Shown: positions 9,286 to 16,644 of the stretch, piece by piece | How the letters are laid out: every line of letters begins with the position of its first letter | Numbering within the stretch: the first letter of the stretch is position 1 | NCBI GenBank assembly: GCA_964573105.1 | Contig: CAZNIS010000033.1 | Location: 1-64,000, forward strand | From: CAKZSB01 sp964573105 | GTDB taxonomy: Bacteria > Pseudomonadota > Gammaproteobacteria > Granulosicoccales > Granulosicoccaceae | Direction: 5' to 3' | Length of the DNA: 64,000 nt | The notes under the pieces: model-generated | What the model saw: the letters and a program-made list of their open reading frames with translations, nothing else | What the model was told of the DNA's origin: nothing | Databases searched by the model: none | Translations under genes and position numbers: made by a program

Positions 9286-10103
9286 GATCAAGCTCTATCG
9301 TCTTATTTTCATCATTAGTACCACCCTGGATAGTGAGGATCAAGTACGCAGCGGGCCGGTCGGATGGATGGAGGCAGATTCGGTGGCTCGAGCGGGCCAG
9401 GTCGTTTCGAGTTTAAAATTCTTCGCGGTGCAGGTGCTGTCCGATAAGGCTCAGGGTGTGCTGATATTTGATTCTGCCCGTCTGTAGTGAGTGGCTTACC
9501 TGTTGTCCCTGATCTGCTGGCATCTCCATCCCGGATTCCGTTTGCTTAGTAAACCATTCTTGTTAACAAATTAACATGCAGTTGCTTGAAAGGGCGGGCA
9601 GTTAAGCACCTGACCGAGGCTTTCATTTTTGGTGTTCAGGCGCACTGCCAGATACGGCACAAGATTGCAAAAAAAGCTGAATGGCTTTGGGCGAGTCGGG
9701 TCTTTGCCTGATTTTATATTGCCAGGTTTAATTCATTGTAGTTGATGGGACAGGTCATCGTTCGCGCTGGTGTTTTATTAACTGGTTCGTCTCATGGCGC
9801 ATTTACTTGTGAATACGCTGACGACCCTTACCCTGCATGGAGATTTTGGCGCGGCTTGCTTATCGTCGATTCGCGTCGGTGAGTCAGATCGGTTTGATGC
9901 GGGTGGGGAAGTAAGGATTTGGATCGGTGGCGAATTGACGATGGAACTGGCATTGCGTATAGGCGAGAAAAAAGGCGCCCTAACGTTCAGCGGTCAGTAT
10001 CTGGTGGTCGCTGTACAGGCCAGTCGATGTGAGCTGACAGAAAGTCGCAGCAGCAGCTAATCGATAGATACATATCAGCTGCTTCTGTGTGCACGGTGTT
10101 GTA
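9286..10103. other. 818-base intergenic region, mostly without recognisable genes
   Basis: This stretch separates the TauD-type gene from the end of the HisA-like/methyltransferase gene. The part from about 9540 to 9790 is locally AT-rich and contains no convincing reading frame. A possible 88-codon frame at 9794-10060 (+) starts at an ATG without a Shine-Dalgarno sequence, matches no family I know and ends in low-complexity serine; I do not call it a gene. Confidence 0.4.
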
Positions 10104-11741
10104 CTACTTTTGCGCGATGATCTGAATGTAGCGCGCAGTATCCTTGTAAGGTGATTGCTTACCCAGATGACGTTCGAGTGTTTCGAGCTTGTCGGTGGGG
10201 GAGAGTTGATCGTAACGGGCGACGACGCTGTAGTGGTTGTATAGGCAGAAAACGCCATAGTCTGCAACGATGCGCAGGCCCCGTGATTCGAGCCAGCGTG
10301 ACAGGAATTGTGTGGTGAAGAATGAAATATCGGCGTCGAAGACGCCTGATTTTCCGTGTGGCTCGTCGAGCAGTGCGGGTAGTTCGTCAAGCTCGTAGTC
10401 GTCGATCGCGGCATCGTAGGGCACGGCGTGTTTGTTTCGGGTGATCAGTGAAAAGTACCCGCCGTTCGCCAATGGTGCCAGCATCGAGTCGAGCAGCTCC
10501 TCCCAGTCATCTGAATACTGAATGACGTTGTGGCACAGCAGTAGATCGAAACTGTTGGCTGCGAATTTTTTGTGAATCTCTCTGATATCAAATGAGTGCG
10601 TGGTGATGCTGTTGCCCGTTGCGTTCTTCTGCATGGTCTCGTGCAGGTCGTGCAGCATCGAGGTGGAGGTATCGACCAGGTCGATGGGATAATTCATTCT
10701 GGCCAGCCGCAGGCTGTCAATCCCGTTGCCACCGCCGGCGTCCAGTGTGCGCATGGGCTCGCGTTGTGGCAGGTGATCGAATAGATTTTGCATCGATAGC
10801 TCGTATCGAATGTGCGCTTTCAGCGATTGTTGCTCCTCTTTCCATTGCGGCAGTGCAGATTCAAACGCTATTTTGCTGCTGGTTGTGCGCAGCGCGCGTT
10901 TGAGGTCGATCTTGCCGGTATGCAGTGCTTTGCCGATCAGCGCGCCGCTGATGCCCTGCTGGTTGTAGCACTGAACCAGATCATCCATATCGCGCACCTC
11001 ACCGCCGACGATCACGTTCATGCCGGTGAGTTGGGCAAATTCCTTTGATACGTCGAGATCGGTGCCGCTCATGGTGCCGTCGGGCAGAACTCGGCTATGC
11101 ACAGCAGTGGTGATGCCCAATTGATACATCTGGACGCCAAGCGTGACCGCCAGCAAACCACCTGACATCCGCCAGCCGCGTGTCATCATCTCACCGGCCG
11201 GGTCGGTGTTGACCAGCAGCCCAAATCGCTCGCTGCCGTATTCGGCTACTGCCTCAGCGACCAGTACCGGATTTTCCACCGCTGCGGTATTGAGCAGGAT
11301 ACGCGTCACGCCGATACGTACCGCCCATTCGATATCTTCAGGTGTGCGTATTCCGCCGCCGTACTGCACGTTAATTGGGAGCTCGCAGATTTTCTCGACC
11401 AATGGCCAGTTGTGGCTTGCGTCTTCGTCGTGCGCGGCATCGACATTGATGACGTGGATCCATTTTGCGCCTTGCTCAAGCCAGTATTGCGCACAGGCGA
11501 TTGGTTCGGGCAAGTCGGGGATTGCAGAGTCAGTGTCCGCGTTTTCGGTGAAATCGAACGCGCGTCCGCCCTTCAGGTGAATCGCGGGAAAGACGACAAA
11601 ATCACTGCTGTGTGGCGCTGGCGTTTGGATGGCGGCAACCCTGTAGACGCGCCTTGACCGAAGTCGACGGCAAAGCTCGCCAGCATAGCACGTTCGCCTG
11701 GAAGCGATTTGCGTCAGGTGGTTACACGTTGGGCTGAACAC
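10104..11741 (-). CDS. HisA-like TIM barrel fused to a SAM-dependent methyltransferase
   Basis: Residues about 48-285 align end to end with HisA (phosphoribosylformimino-AICAR isomerase): VVFPAIHLKGGR, YGGGIRTPEDIEWA, NTAAVENP, TRGW and DGTMSG are all in place. However, the two catalytic aspartates are gone: PAIDL has become PAIHL (His55) and the second (LALD in HisA) is Asn178, while the Ser216-Arg217 pair replaces Thr-Asp of TDISRDG. The first phosphate-binding GGGIR survives. Residues about 305-545 are a class I methyltransferase (LDAGGGNGIDSLRLA, LVDTST, then LLLCHNVIQYSDD) closest in flavour to SmtA/CmoM. No his gene is nearby. The gene sits 118 bases downstream of the NHLP-type precursor on the same strand. 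The only in-frame start is GTG at 11741, giving about 48 residues before the barrel. I infer a repurposed, peptide-modifying enzyme. Confidence 0.8.
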   Translation of the reverse strand: MFSPTCNHLTQIASRRTCYAGELCRRLRSRRVYRVAAIQTPAPHSSDFVVFPAIHLKGGRAFDFTENADTDSAIPDLPEPIACAQYWLEQGAKWIHVINVDAAHDEDASHNWPLVEKICELPINVQYGGGIRTPEDIEWAVRIGVTRILLNTAAVENPVLVAEAVAEYGSERFGLLVNTDPAGEMMTRGWRMSGGLLAVTLGVQMYQLGITTAVHSRVLPDGTMSGTDLDVSKEFAQLTGMNVIVGGEVRDMDDLVQCYNQQGISGALIGKALHTGKIDLKRALRTTSSKIAFESALPQWKEEQQSLKAHIRYELSMQNLFDHLPQREPMRTLDAGGGNGIDSLRLARMNYPIDLVDTSTSMLHDLHETMQKNATGNSITTHSFDIREIHKKFAANSFDLLLCHNVIQYSDDWEELLDSMLAPLANGGYFSLITRNKHAVPYDAAIDDYELDELPALLDEPHGKSGVFDADISFFTTQFLSRWLESRGLRIVADYGVFCLYNHYSVVARYDQLSPTDKLETLERHLGKQSPYKDTARYIQIIAQK

Positions 11742-11796
11742 TCGGAGTCATATTGTGCTCAAATGAAATAACGCGACTTCATGTATGAGGGTACAA

Positions 11797-11817
11797 GGGC
11801 GCAGCGTCTGTGCGCCC
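11797..11817 (-). other. Hairpin between precursor peptide gene and modifying-enzyme gene
   Basis: A 7-base-pair GC-rich stem (GGGCGCA at 11797-11803 against TGCGCCC at 11811-11817) closes a 7-base loop in the 118-base gap between the NHLP-type gene and the HisA-like/methyltransferase gene. No T run follows. Such intergenic hairpins commonly stabilise or attenuate so that the precursor is made in excess of its enzyme; that role is inferred here. Confidence 0.45.
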
Positions 11818-11859
11818 GTGGATGGTGACTGAACAAGAGGCCTGCCTGCACAGGTTGCG

Positions 11860-12237
11860 CTATTTGAGTTTGACTTCCATCGACAGCGTGCGCTGTGACG
11901 CGCCCCAGGACCAGTTGGTCGTGGTTTTGGGGGGCCAGCCGCGGCTGGTCATGTGAGTCAGCCAGTGGCTGCCACCGGCAACCTGGTCCAGCAGCTCGTC
12001 GTCGAGTTCGGTGTCGGACATATCGGCACCAATGGTGAACACCATCTTGCCCGGCTGTTCGACGACAACCTCAATTTCCAGGCTGGCCATCTCTGCTGCA
12101 TTGGTTCCCAGCAGTTCGGCGATGGTAGCTTTTGGATCGTTGAGCAGCGCCTCGCGAAATTGTGGGTTGTTCTCTGCCAGTTGTGCGACGGATACTTTGA
12201 GTTGCTGCTGTTGCTTGAATGCTTCTTCTGGATTCAT
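11860..12237 (-). CDS. NHLP-leader RiPP precursor peptide (candidate)
   Basis: The 125-residue product starts at the ATG at 12237 behind AGGAAGGA. Residues 1-89 match the nitrile-hydratase-like leader peptide (NHLP) family: an N-terminal helix (QLAENNPQFREALLNDP, then KATIAELLG), the strand EIEVVVEQPGKMVFTIGA, and a final DELLDQVAGG, the double-glycine cleavage site used by C39-peptidase transporters. Residues 90-125 would be the core: 36 residues with four Trp (positions 3, 12, 20, 22 of the core), six Thr, five Ser, two His, a PP pair and no Cys. Absence of Cys excludes lanthionine or thioether chemistry. The divergence of the core from any nitrile hydratase subunit supports a precursor role. 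No peptidase/transporter gene is in the window; maturation partners would be the adjacent HisA-like/methyltransferase and possibly the divergent oxidoreductase. Confidence 0.8.
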   Translation of the reverse strand: MNPEEAFKQQQQLKVSVAQLAENNPQFREALLNDPKATIAELLGTNAAEMASLEIEVVVEQPGKMVFTIGADMSDTELDDELLDQVAGGSHWLTHMTSRGWPPKTTTNWSWGASQRTLSMEVKLK

Positions 12238-12342
12238 GGTGTCCTTCCTAAATCGATCAGTTGAATCGTCGTTGTTTTTACATCGCTGCACCGCCTGTTG
12301 TCGCGAGCAGCGCTGGCGATATTGCCCGTTCCTGGCGATACG

Positions 12343-12367
12343 GGTCAACTGAATGGGTAAATTTACC
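12343..12367 (-). promoter_or_regulatory. Palindrome and weak promoter element upstream of the NHLP-type gene
   Basis: A perfect 12-base palindrome, GGTAAATTTACC (12356-12367), lies eight bases upstream of a TTGACC element (minus strand, 12343-12348) that could be a -35 box. The matching -10 (CAATAT at 12319-12324, 18-base spacer) is poor, so an activator bound at the palindrome is plausible. The start codon is about 105 bases downstream of the -35. Confidence 0.35.
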
Positions 12368-12542
12368 GAGGTGGGTAACAGGTTTTTGTTTTTGTTGAGC
12401 TTTTCTAGCAATGTCTATCCCCAATTCCCGGGATGTGCTGGCGGTATCTGGCACATTGTTGGGTCTGGATCCAGATGAATCATGTTGCCCGAATCTATCT
12501 GCAGTCAGCGACGATGTATCTGTCTGTAGCGGGTGGGCAAAG

Positions 12543-12571
12543 CTGAGATTGTCTCGCCGAGGCTGTATAAT
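12543..12571 (+). promoter_or_regulatory. Sigma70-type promoter for the oxidoreductase gene
   Basis: TATAAT at 12566-12571 is preceded, after a 17-base spacer, by CTGAGA (12543-12548, four of six matches to the -35 consensus). It lies about 65 bases before the ATG at 12637. Confidence 0.5.
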
Positions 12572-12636
12572 CCGGTGTAAGAGTGCCGCGTCTCCAGCTG
12601 CGGCGATGCCTGCTGCTACCGAATGAGGAGGGCCCG

Positions 12637-14496
12637 ATGGCCTGGCAAAACACTATTCTTCGCGTGAATTTGACCAAAGGGACCTGCACCGCAGAGCCTC
12701 TGAATCGAGACTGGGCGCAGAGCTACCTCGGTCAACGGGGTTTGGGTACCCGCTATCTGGCGGCAGAGGTCGATCCCAAGGTCGACCCAATGGCACCGGA
12801 AAACAAACTGATTATTGCCACCGGGCCACTCACTGGCACGCCGGCGCCAACCGGTGGTCGATCGTCGGCCATCACAAAAGGTGCGCTGACCAACACCATC
12901 GCCGCGTCCAACACGGGCGGTTATTTCGGTGCAGAACTGAAGATTGCCGGTTACGACATGCTCATTCTGGAGGGACGCTCCCCCGAGCCGGTCTACCTGT
13001 GGATTAACGACGACAAGGTCGAGCTCCGCTCGGCAAAGGCGTGGTGGGGTAAGTCGGTCTGGGAGGCAGAGCCAGGCATCCGCAATGAACTCCTCGAGCC
13101 TGCCGCAAGAATTGCCAGCATCGGCCGGGCCGGTGAAGTCGGCGTCAAGTACGCTTGCATCGTCAACGATATGGACCGGGCTTTTGGCCGCTCTGGCGTC
13201 GGCGCGGTGATGGGCTCCAAGAACCTGAAGGCGATCGCTGTGCGCGGTACCAAGGGTGTGAATGTGAAAGATCCCGCCGCATTCCTGAAGGCCGTTGGTG
13301 AGGCGGAAAGCGTGCTGCAGCCGTCGCCGATTAAGAAGCGCTTCGAGACCCGTGGCACTCACAACATGATGGATGTCACCAACGAATACGGCTCGCTGCC
13401 CACGCGCAACTGCCGCGACGTACAATTTGAAGGCGTGCCGGCCGTCAACGCCGATGCGGTAAAGGTGCCACGTCGCAGTGATCGCCGGCCCAGCCTGATC
13501 GGCAACAAAGCCTGTTTTGCCTGCACCATCGGTTGCGCACGCATCGCGACGATCGACCCGACGTCGCCACTGGTTAACGGCGAGGCGCCTGATGGCGGTG
13601 ATCGTTCGCGGTACAAGCTGCCATCAGGTGGCCTGGAATACGAAAATGCCTATGCGTTTGGCCCGATGTGTGGCGTTGATGATCTCGATGCCGTCAACTA
13701 CGCCAATTTCCTGTGCAACGAGCACGGCATGGATCCGATCTCTCTCGGCGCGTCGATCTCTGCGGCGATGGAATTGTTTGAAGTGGGTGCGCTCACACTG
13801 GAGCAAACCGGTGGCATCGATCTGTCTTTCGGCAATGCCGATGCACTGACCAAAGTCACCGAGCTGACAGCCACCGGTGAAGGCATTGGTGCTGATGTTG
13901 GGCTCGGTGCCAAGCGTCTGTGCGAAAAGTATGGCCGACCGGAACTGGCGATGGCGGTTAAGGGGTCGGAGTTCCCCGGCTATGACGCACGCGCCATGAA
14001 AGGTATGGGGCTGGCCTACGCCACTTCTAATCGCGGTGCCTGCCACATGCGCGCACGGCCGTTTGTCAGTGACTTTGCCGATCAGAGCCAGGAGGGCAAG
14101 GCCGAGCTCGTCAAAACGACACAGGATATGGTGTCGGCTATCGACAGCACCGGGTTGTGCGCCTTTGCCAACAACATTATTCCTCCTGAGTACATGGCAG
14201 CGATGGTCGATGCGGCCTGCGAGGGCGACTGGACGCTGGATCGCATTCGCGAGACTGGCGAGCGAATCTGGAATCTGGAACGCAAGTTCAACAACGATGC
14301 CGGTTTTACCCGCGCCGACGACACGCTGCCGCCGCGTATGATGAAAGAGCCCCCCAAGGTGGGTGCCGGCAAGGGCGAGGTCGTCGATCTCGACCCCATG
14401 CTCGACGAATACTACAAGCTTCGCGGCTGGGACAACGCAGGTGTACCAACGGCCGACACGCTGGCCCGTTTGGCGATGTCTGAGCCGAACAGTTGA
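12637..14496 (+). CDS. Aldehyde ferredoxin oxidoreductase-family (tungsten) enzyme
   Basis: The 619-residue protein matches the AOR family over its whole length. The N-terminal domain has the tungstopterin-binding signatures (LIIATGPLTGTPAPTGGRSS, NTGGYFGAELKIAGYD, RAGEVGVKYACIVND, GRSGVGAVMGSKNLKAI). The [4Fe-4S] ligands are C-x2-C-x3-C in ACFACTIGC (about residues 291-298) plus a fourth Cys in STGLCAFANN (about 507). Such enzymes oxidise aldehydes or reduce acids with ferredoxin, in the cytoplasm; W is usual. The ATG at 12637 has GAGGAGGG upstream. The last four bases overlap the MoaD/ThiS-like gene, indicating translational coupling. It is divergent from the NHLP-type precursor; whether it acts on that peptide is open. 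Confidence 0.9.
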   Translation: MAWQNTILRVNLTKGTCTAEPLNRDWAQSYLGQRGLGTRYLAAEVDPKVDPMAPENKLIIATGPLTGTPAPTGGRSSAITKGALTNTIAASNTGGYFGAELKIAGYDMLILEGRSPEPVYLWINDDKVELRSAKAWWGKSVWEAEPGIRNELLEPAARIASIGRAGEVGVKYACIVNDMDRAFGRSGVGAVMGSKNLKAIAVRGTKGVNVKDPAAFLKAVGEAESVLQPSPIKKRFETRGTHNMMDVTNEYGSLPTRNCRDVQFEGVPAVNADAVKVPRRSDRRPSLIGNKACFACTIGCARIATIDPTSPLVNGEAPDGGDRSRYKLPSGGLEYENAYAFGPMCGVDDLDAVNYANFLCNEHGMDPISLGASISAAMELFEVGALTLEQTGGIDLSFGNADALTKVTELTATGEGIGADVGLGAKRLCEKYGRPELAMAVKGSEFPGYDARAMKGMGLAYATSNRGACHMRARPFVSDFADQSQEGKAELVKTTQDMVSAIDSTGLCAFANNIIPPEYMAAMVDAACEGDWTLDRIRETGERIWNLERKFNNDAGFTRADDTLPPRMMKEPPKVGAGKGEVVDLDPMLDEYYKLRGWDNAGVPTADTLARLAMSEPNS

Positions 14497-14744
14497 GCGT
14501 AGAGCTTTCACTATTTGGTTTTGGTGACGAGCGCCCGGCGGCGTTCGGCACCAGTAATCAGCTGGTTTTGCCAGTAGGGGAGAACACCACGGTAGAGGTG
14601 GCGCTGAAGCAGGCCGGGGTAACCGATCCCGAGTCTCTGAGTGCGATCCTGAACGGCACCATGGTGCCGCGACCGGACTGGAGTTCAACCGCGCTGTGTG
14701 ATGGCGATGAGCTGAAGTTGTTGATGGCGATCGAGGGCGGCTGA
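14493..14744 (+). CDS. MoaD/ThiS-like small sulfur-carrier-type protein
   Basis: This 83-residue protein has the beta-grasp pattern of MoaD/ThiS: an N-terminal strand (VELSLFGFG), a helix (TVEVALKQAG), AILNGTMV and DGDELKLLMAIEGG, ending in the Gly-Gly tail used for adenylation and thiocarboxylation. It begins at TTG (14493) inside the oxidoreductase stop codon. A MoaD-like gene next to an AOR gene is a recurring arrangement and suggests a role in pterin-cofactor sulfur transfer for that enzyme. Confidence 0.8.
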   Translation: MSVELSLFGFGDERPAAFGTSNQLVLPVGENTTVEVALKQAGVTDPESLSAILNGTMVPRPDWSSTALCDGDELKLLMAIEGG

Positions 14745-14807
14745 GCATCGCCGCCGCTCACGAGTGCTGCAGGCACCAGGTGCTCCCGCCTGCCGTGAGC
14801 AAGATGC

Positions 14808-15029
14808 ATGAGTGATCTGGGTTTTAGCTATCAATCGCAAGGCAGCGACGTGCTGATTCTAAGAAACGGTACCAGAGTCACTTTGCTGCGGGGGGTGCAG
14901 GCGGACAAATTTCGCTTATCTGTCGAGCGGCTTGATGAGTCGGGCGCCCAACAATTGATGGCTCGCGTCACCGGCAACTACAAGCGTGGTAATGAACGCC
15001 ACGCCAGACAGCGTCGGGCGAGAAAATAA
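14808..15029 (+). CDS. Small basic hypothetical protein
   Basis: A 73-residue frame begins at the ATG at 14808, 63 bases after the MoaD-like gene, with a weak GAGCAAG ahead of it. The N-terminal half has beta-strand character (SDVLILRNGTRVTLLRG) and the C-terminus is strongly basic (KRGNERHARQRRARK), which would suit nucleic-acid or ribosome contact. I do not recognise a family. It could be the end of the oxidoreductase operon or a chance frame. Confidence 0.4.
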   Translation: MSDLGFSYQSQGSDVLILRNGTRVTLLRGVQADKFRLSVERLDESGAQQLMARVTGNYKRGNERHARQRRARK

Positions 15030-15123
15030 CACGGCAATCGCCAATAGTAGTTTCATCTGCTGGCAACGTTCACCTGAACTAGTACCCCTCGCAAGGGTTG
15101 CCGGCTTTGTAGCAGCTTCTGGC

Positions 15124-15834
15124 TCAGGTGCGGGCCGCTTCAAACGCAGCCCAGGCTTGCTCGAGCTTTTCAATGTTGAATCCAGGCTCGCGTGCCGGTC
15201 CCAGTATCACAGCCTCGGCTTCAATCACCTTGTTGATGCTTTCTGCGAGATCGTCGATGACATCTGCCGGTATCACCAGCGAGCCATGGCGGTCGGCATG
15301 GATCAGCTCTCCCTGCGTCACCCGCATGCCCTGAATATTCACGGGTGTGCCGATATCGATAACGTGCACGTAGCCGTGACTGGGGCCAATGGAGCCCGCC
15401 AGCACCGGAAACCCTTTGTCGATCACATCCAGATCTCGCATTACTCCGTTGGTGACGGCTCCGCTCAGTCCCAATCCTTTGTGTACCGCGACGTTGACCT
15501 CACCCCACCAGCCGGCTATGCAGTTGGGATAGTCCAAATCTTCAATCACCGCAACGGTGGGTCCGTCGCCCGCAGCCATTGAGCGGTAATAATCCATGCG
15601 TCTGGCGCGGATTGTGGCGGTGTCATCGAGTGGTGGAGCCAGGCCAGAGATGCGCGCAGTGTGGGCAAAGCCTACAGTTGCTGGCGTGCCGGGCGCAGAA
15701 TGCAACATGCTGCCGCGTGTGAAGCGGTTGAAGCCACGTTTGCCCTGCGCGACTTCGATGGCGTTGCAGACGGTTGGCGTGTCGACGCTTTGCAGCAGCG
15801 ACAATAGTTGATCTGAGATTAACGGCTGAGCCAT
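15124..15834 (-). CDS. RraA-like / 4-hydroxy-4-methyl-2-oxoglutarate aldolase-family protein
   Basis: The 236-residue protein has the RraA/HMG-aldolase fold signatures: DTPTVCNAIEV near the N-terminus, a GWWGEVN segment in place of the usual G-x-x-x-A loop, SGAVTNGVMRDLD containing the substrate Arg and metal-binding Asp (G-x-x-R-D), and GELIHADRHGSLVIP. Proteins of this class split hydroxy-oxo diacids to pyruvate, or, as RraA, inhibit RNase E; with the R-D pair kept, aldolase activity is the better guess. Its start lies 16 bases inside the upstream alpha/beta hydrolase gene, so the two are cotranslated. Confidence 0.82.
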   Translation of the reverse strand: MAQPLISDQLLSLLQSVDTPTVCNAIEVAQGKRGFNRFTRGSMLHSAPGTPATVGFAHTARISGLAPPLDDTATIRARRMDYYRSMAAGDGPTVAVIEDLDYPNCIAGWWGEVNVAVHKGLGLSGAVTNGVMRDLDVIDKGFPVLAGSIGPSHGYVHVIDIGTPVNIQGMRVTQGELIHADRHGSLVIPADVIDDLAESINKVIEAEAVILGPAREPGFNIEKLEQAWAAFEAART

Positions 15835-16514
15835 TGCGATAGTATCCGGTTGGTGTAATCGGGTTGTTCAAGCGTGGGCAAGTGACCAGCTGCGGGAACG
15901 ATTTCAAGCACCGCCTCTGGAATCAGGTCTCGCATCAGCTGATGCGTTTGCGGTGGACACAGTTGATCGTGCTCACCGCACAGCACCAGCGTGGGTACCT
16001 TGACGTGTGTCAGTGTGTCTGTCTGGTCGGGGCGTGTCTGCAACGCGCGCGATTGCCTGACAAATACCGATGGCCCAAGCGTCATGGCCATTTCCATGCA
16101 TAAATCCAGAATGGCCTGCTTGCCTGGCGCATCCACCAGATAGTGTGGTTTCATTTCATCGCGCATGACATCGCTCAATTTGCCCGACAACACATTTTCA
16201 ATTTGCGGCTCGCGCAGCGCTTGACGTTGTGGTGTCTCTGCCTTGGGGTTGGTGTCAAGCAATGCCAGCCGACTGATTCGCTGTGGCGCCTGGCGCATGA
16301 TCTCCATCGCGACAATTCCCCCCATGGAAACACCGGCCAGGGCAAATCGGGGAGGGCCGCTGGCCAGTATGGATTGCGCCATCTCACCGAGTGTTTCGCC
16401 TTGCGTCAATGGGGCCAGTGTCACCGGAATGTGTGCGGAAAACGCCGTGATTTGCGCAGAGAACAATCGCGCATCACACATCATGCCGGGCAGTAGTAGC
16501 AGGTGTTCTTTCAT
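15819..16514 (-). CDS. Alpha/beta hydrolase
   Basis: A 231-residue alpha/beta hydrolase with LLLPGMMCDARLF near the N-terminus (oxyanion loop), nucleophile elbow GVSMGG, a C-terminal acid in LVLCGEHDQLCPP and the catalytic His in AAGHLPTLEQPD. It resembles 3-oxoadipate enol-lactonase/MhpC-like esterases. ATG at 16514 is chosen over TTG at 16517. It overlaps the RraA-like gene and follows the LacI-type regulator gene by about 130 bases; it may belong to the same catabolic unit as the sugar transporter, which is inference. Confidence 0.85.
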   Translation of the reverse strand: MKEHLLLLPGMMCDARLFSAQITAFSAHIPVTLAPLTQGETLGEMAQSILASGPPRFALAGVSMGGIVAMEIMRQAPQRISRLALLDTNPKAETPQRQALREPQIENVLSGKLSDVMRDEMKPHYLVDAPGKQAILDLCMEMAMTLGPSVFVRQSRALQTRPDQTDTLTHVKVPTLVLCGEHDQLCPPQTHQLMRDLIPEAVLEIVPAAGHLPTLEQPDYTNRILSQWLSR

Positions 16515-16644
16515 CAATCCGTTAACCAGAATGTTTGGTGTGCTCTATTGCCGCATGGCTTTTTTGTGTTATCTGGTTTCATGGTAGGGGTGTAGTTGGG
16601 TCGGGTGCGCCAATCTAAGGGCAACGACTTGATCGATAATCTGT

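Noticed and set aside
10104..11741. Annotation as hisA (histidine biosynthesis)
   Set aside because: The catalytic aspartates are replaced, a methyltransferase is fused and no other his gene is present.
13624..14748. 374-codon open frame on the minus strand
   Set aside because: Antisense to the oxidoreductase gene, whose family match is strong; Arg/His-rich shadow.
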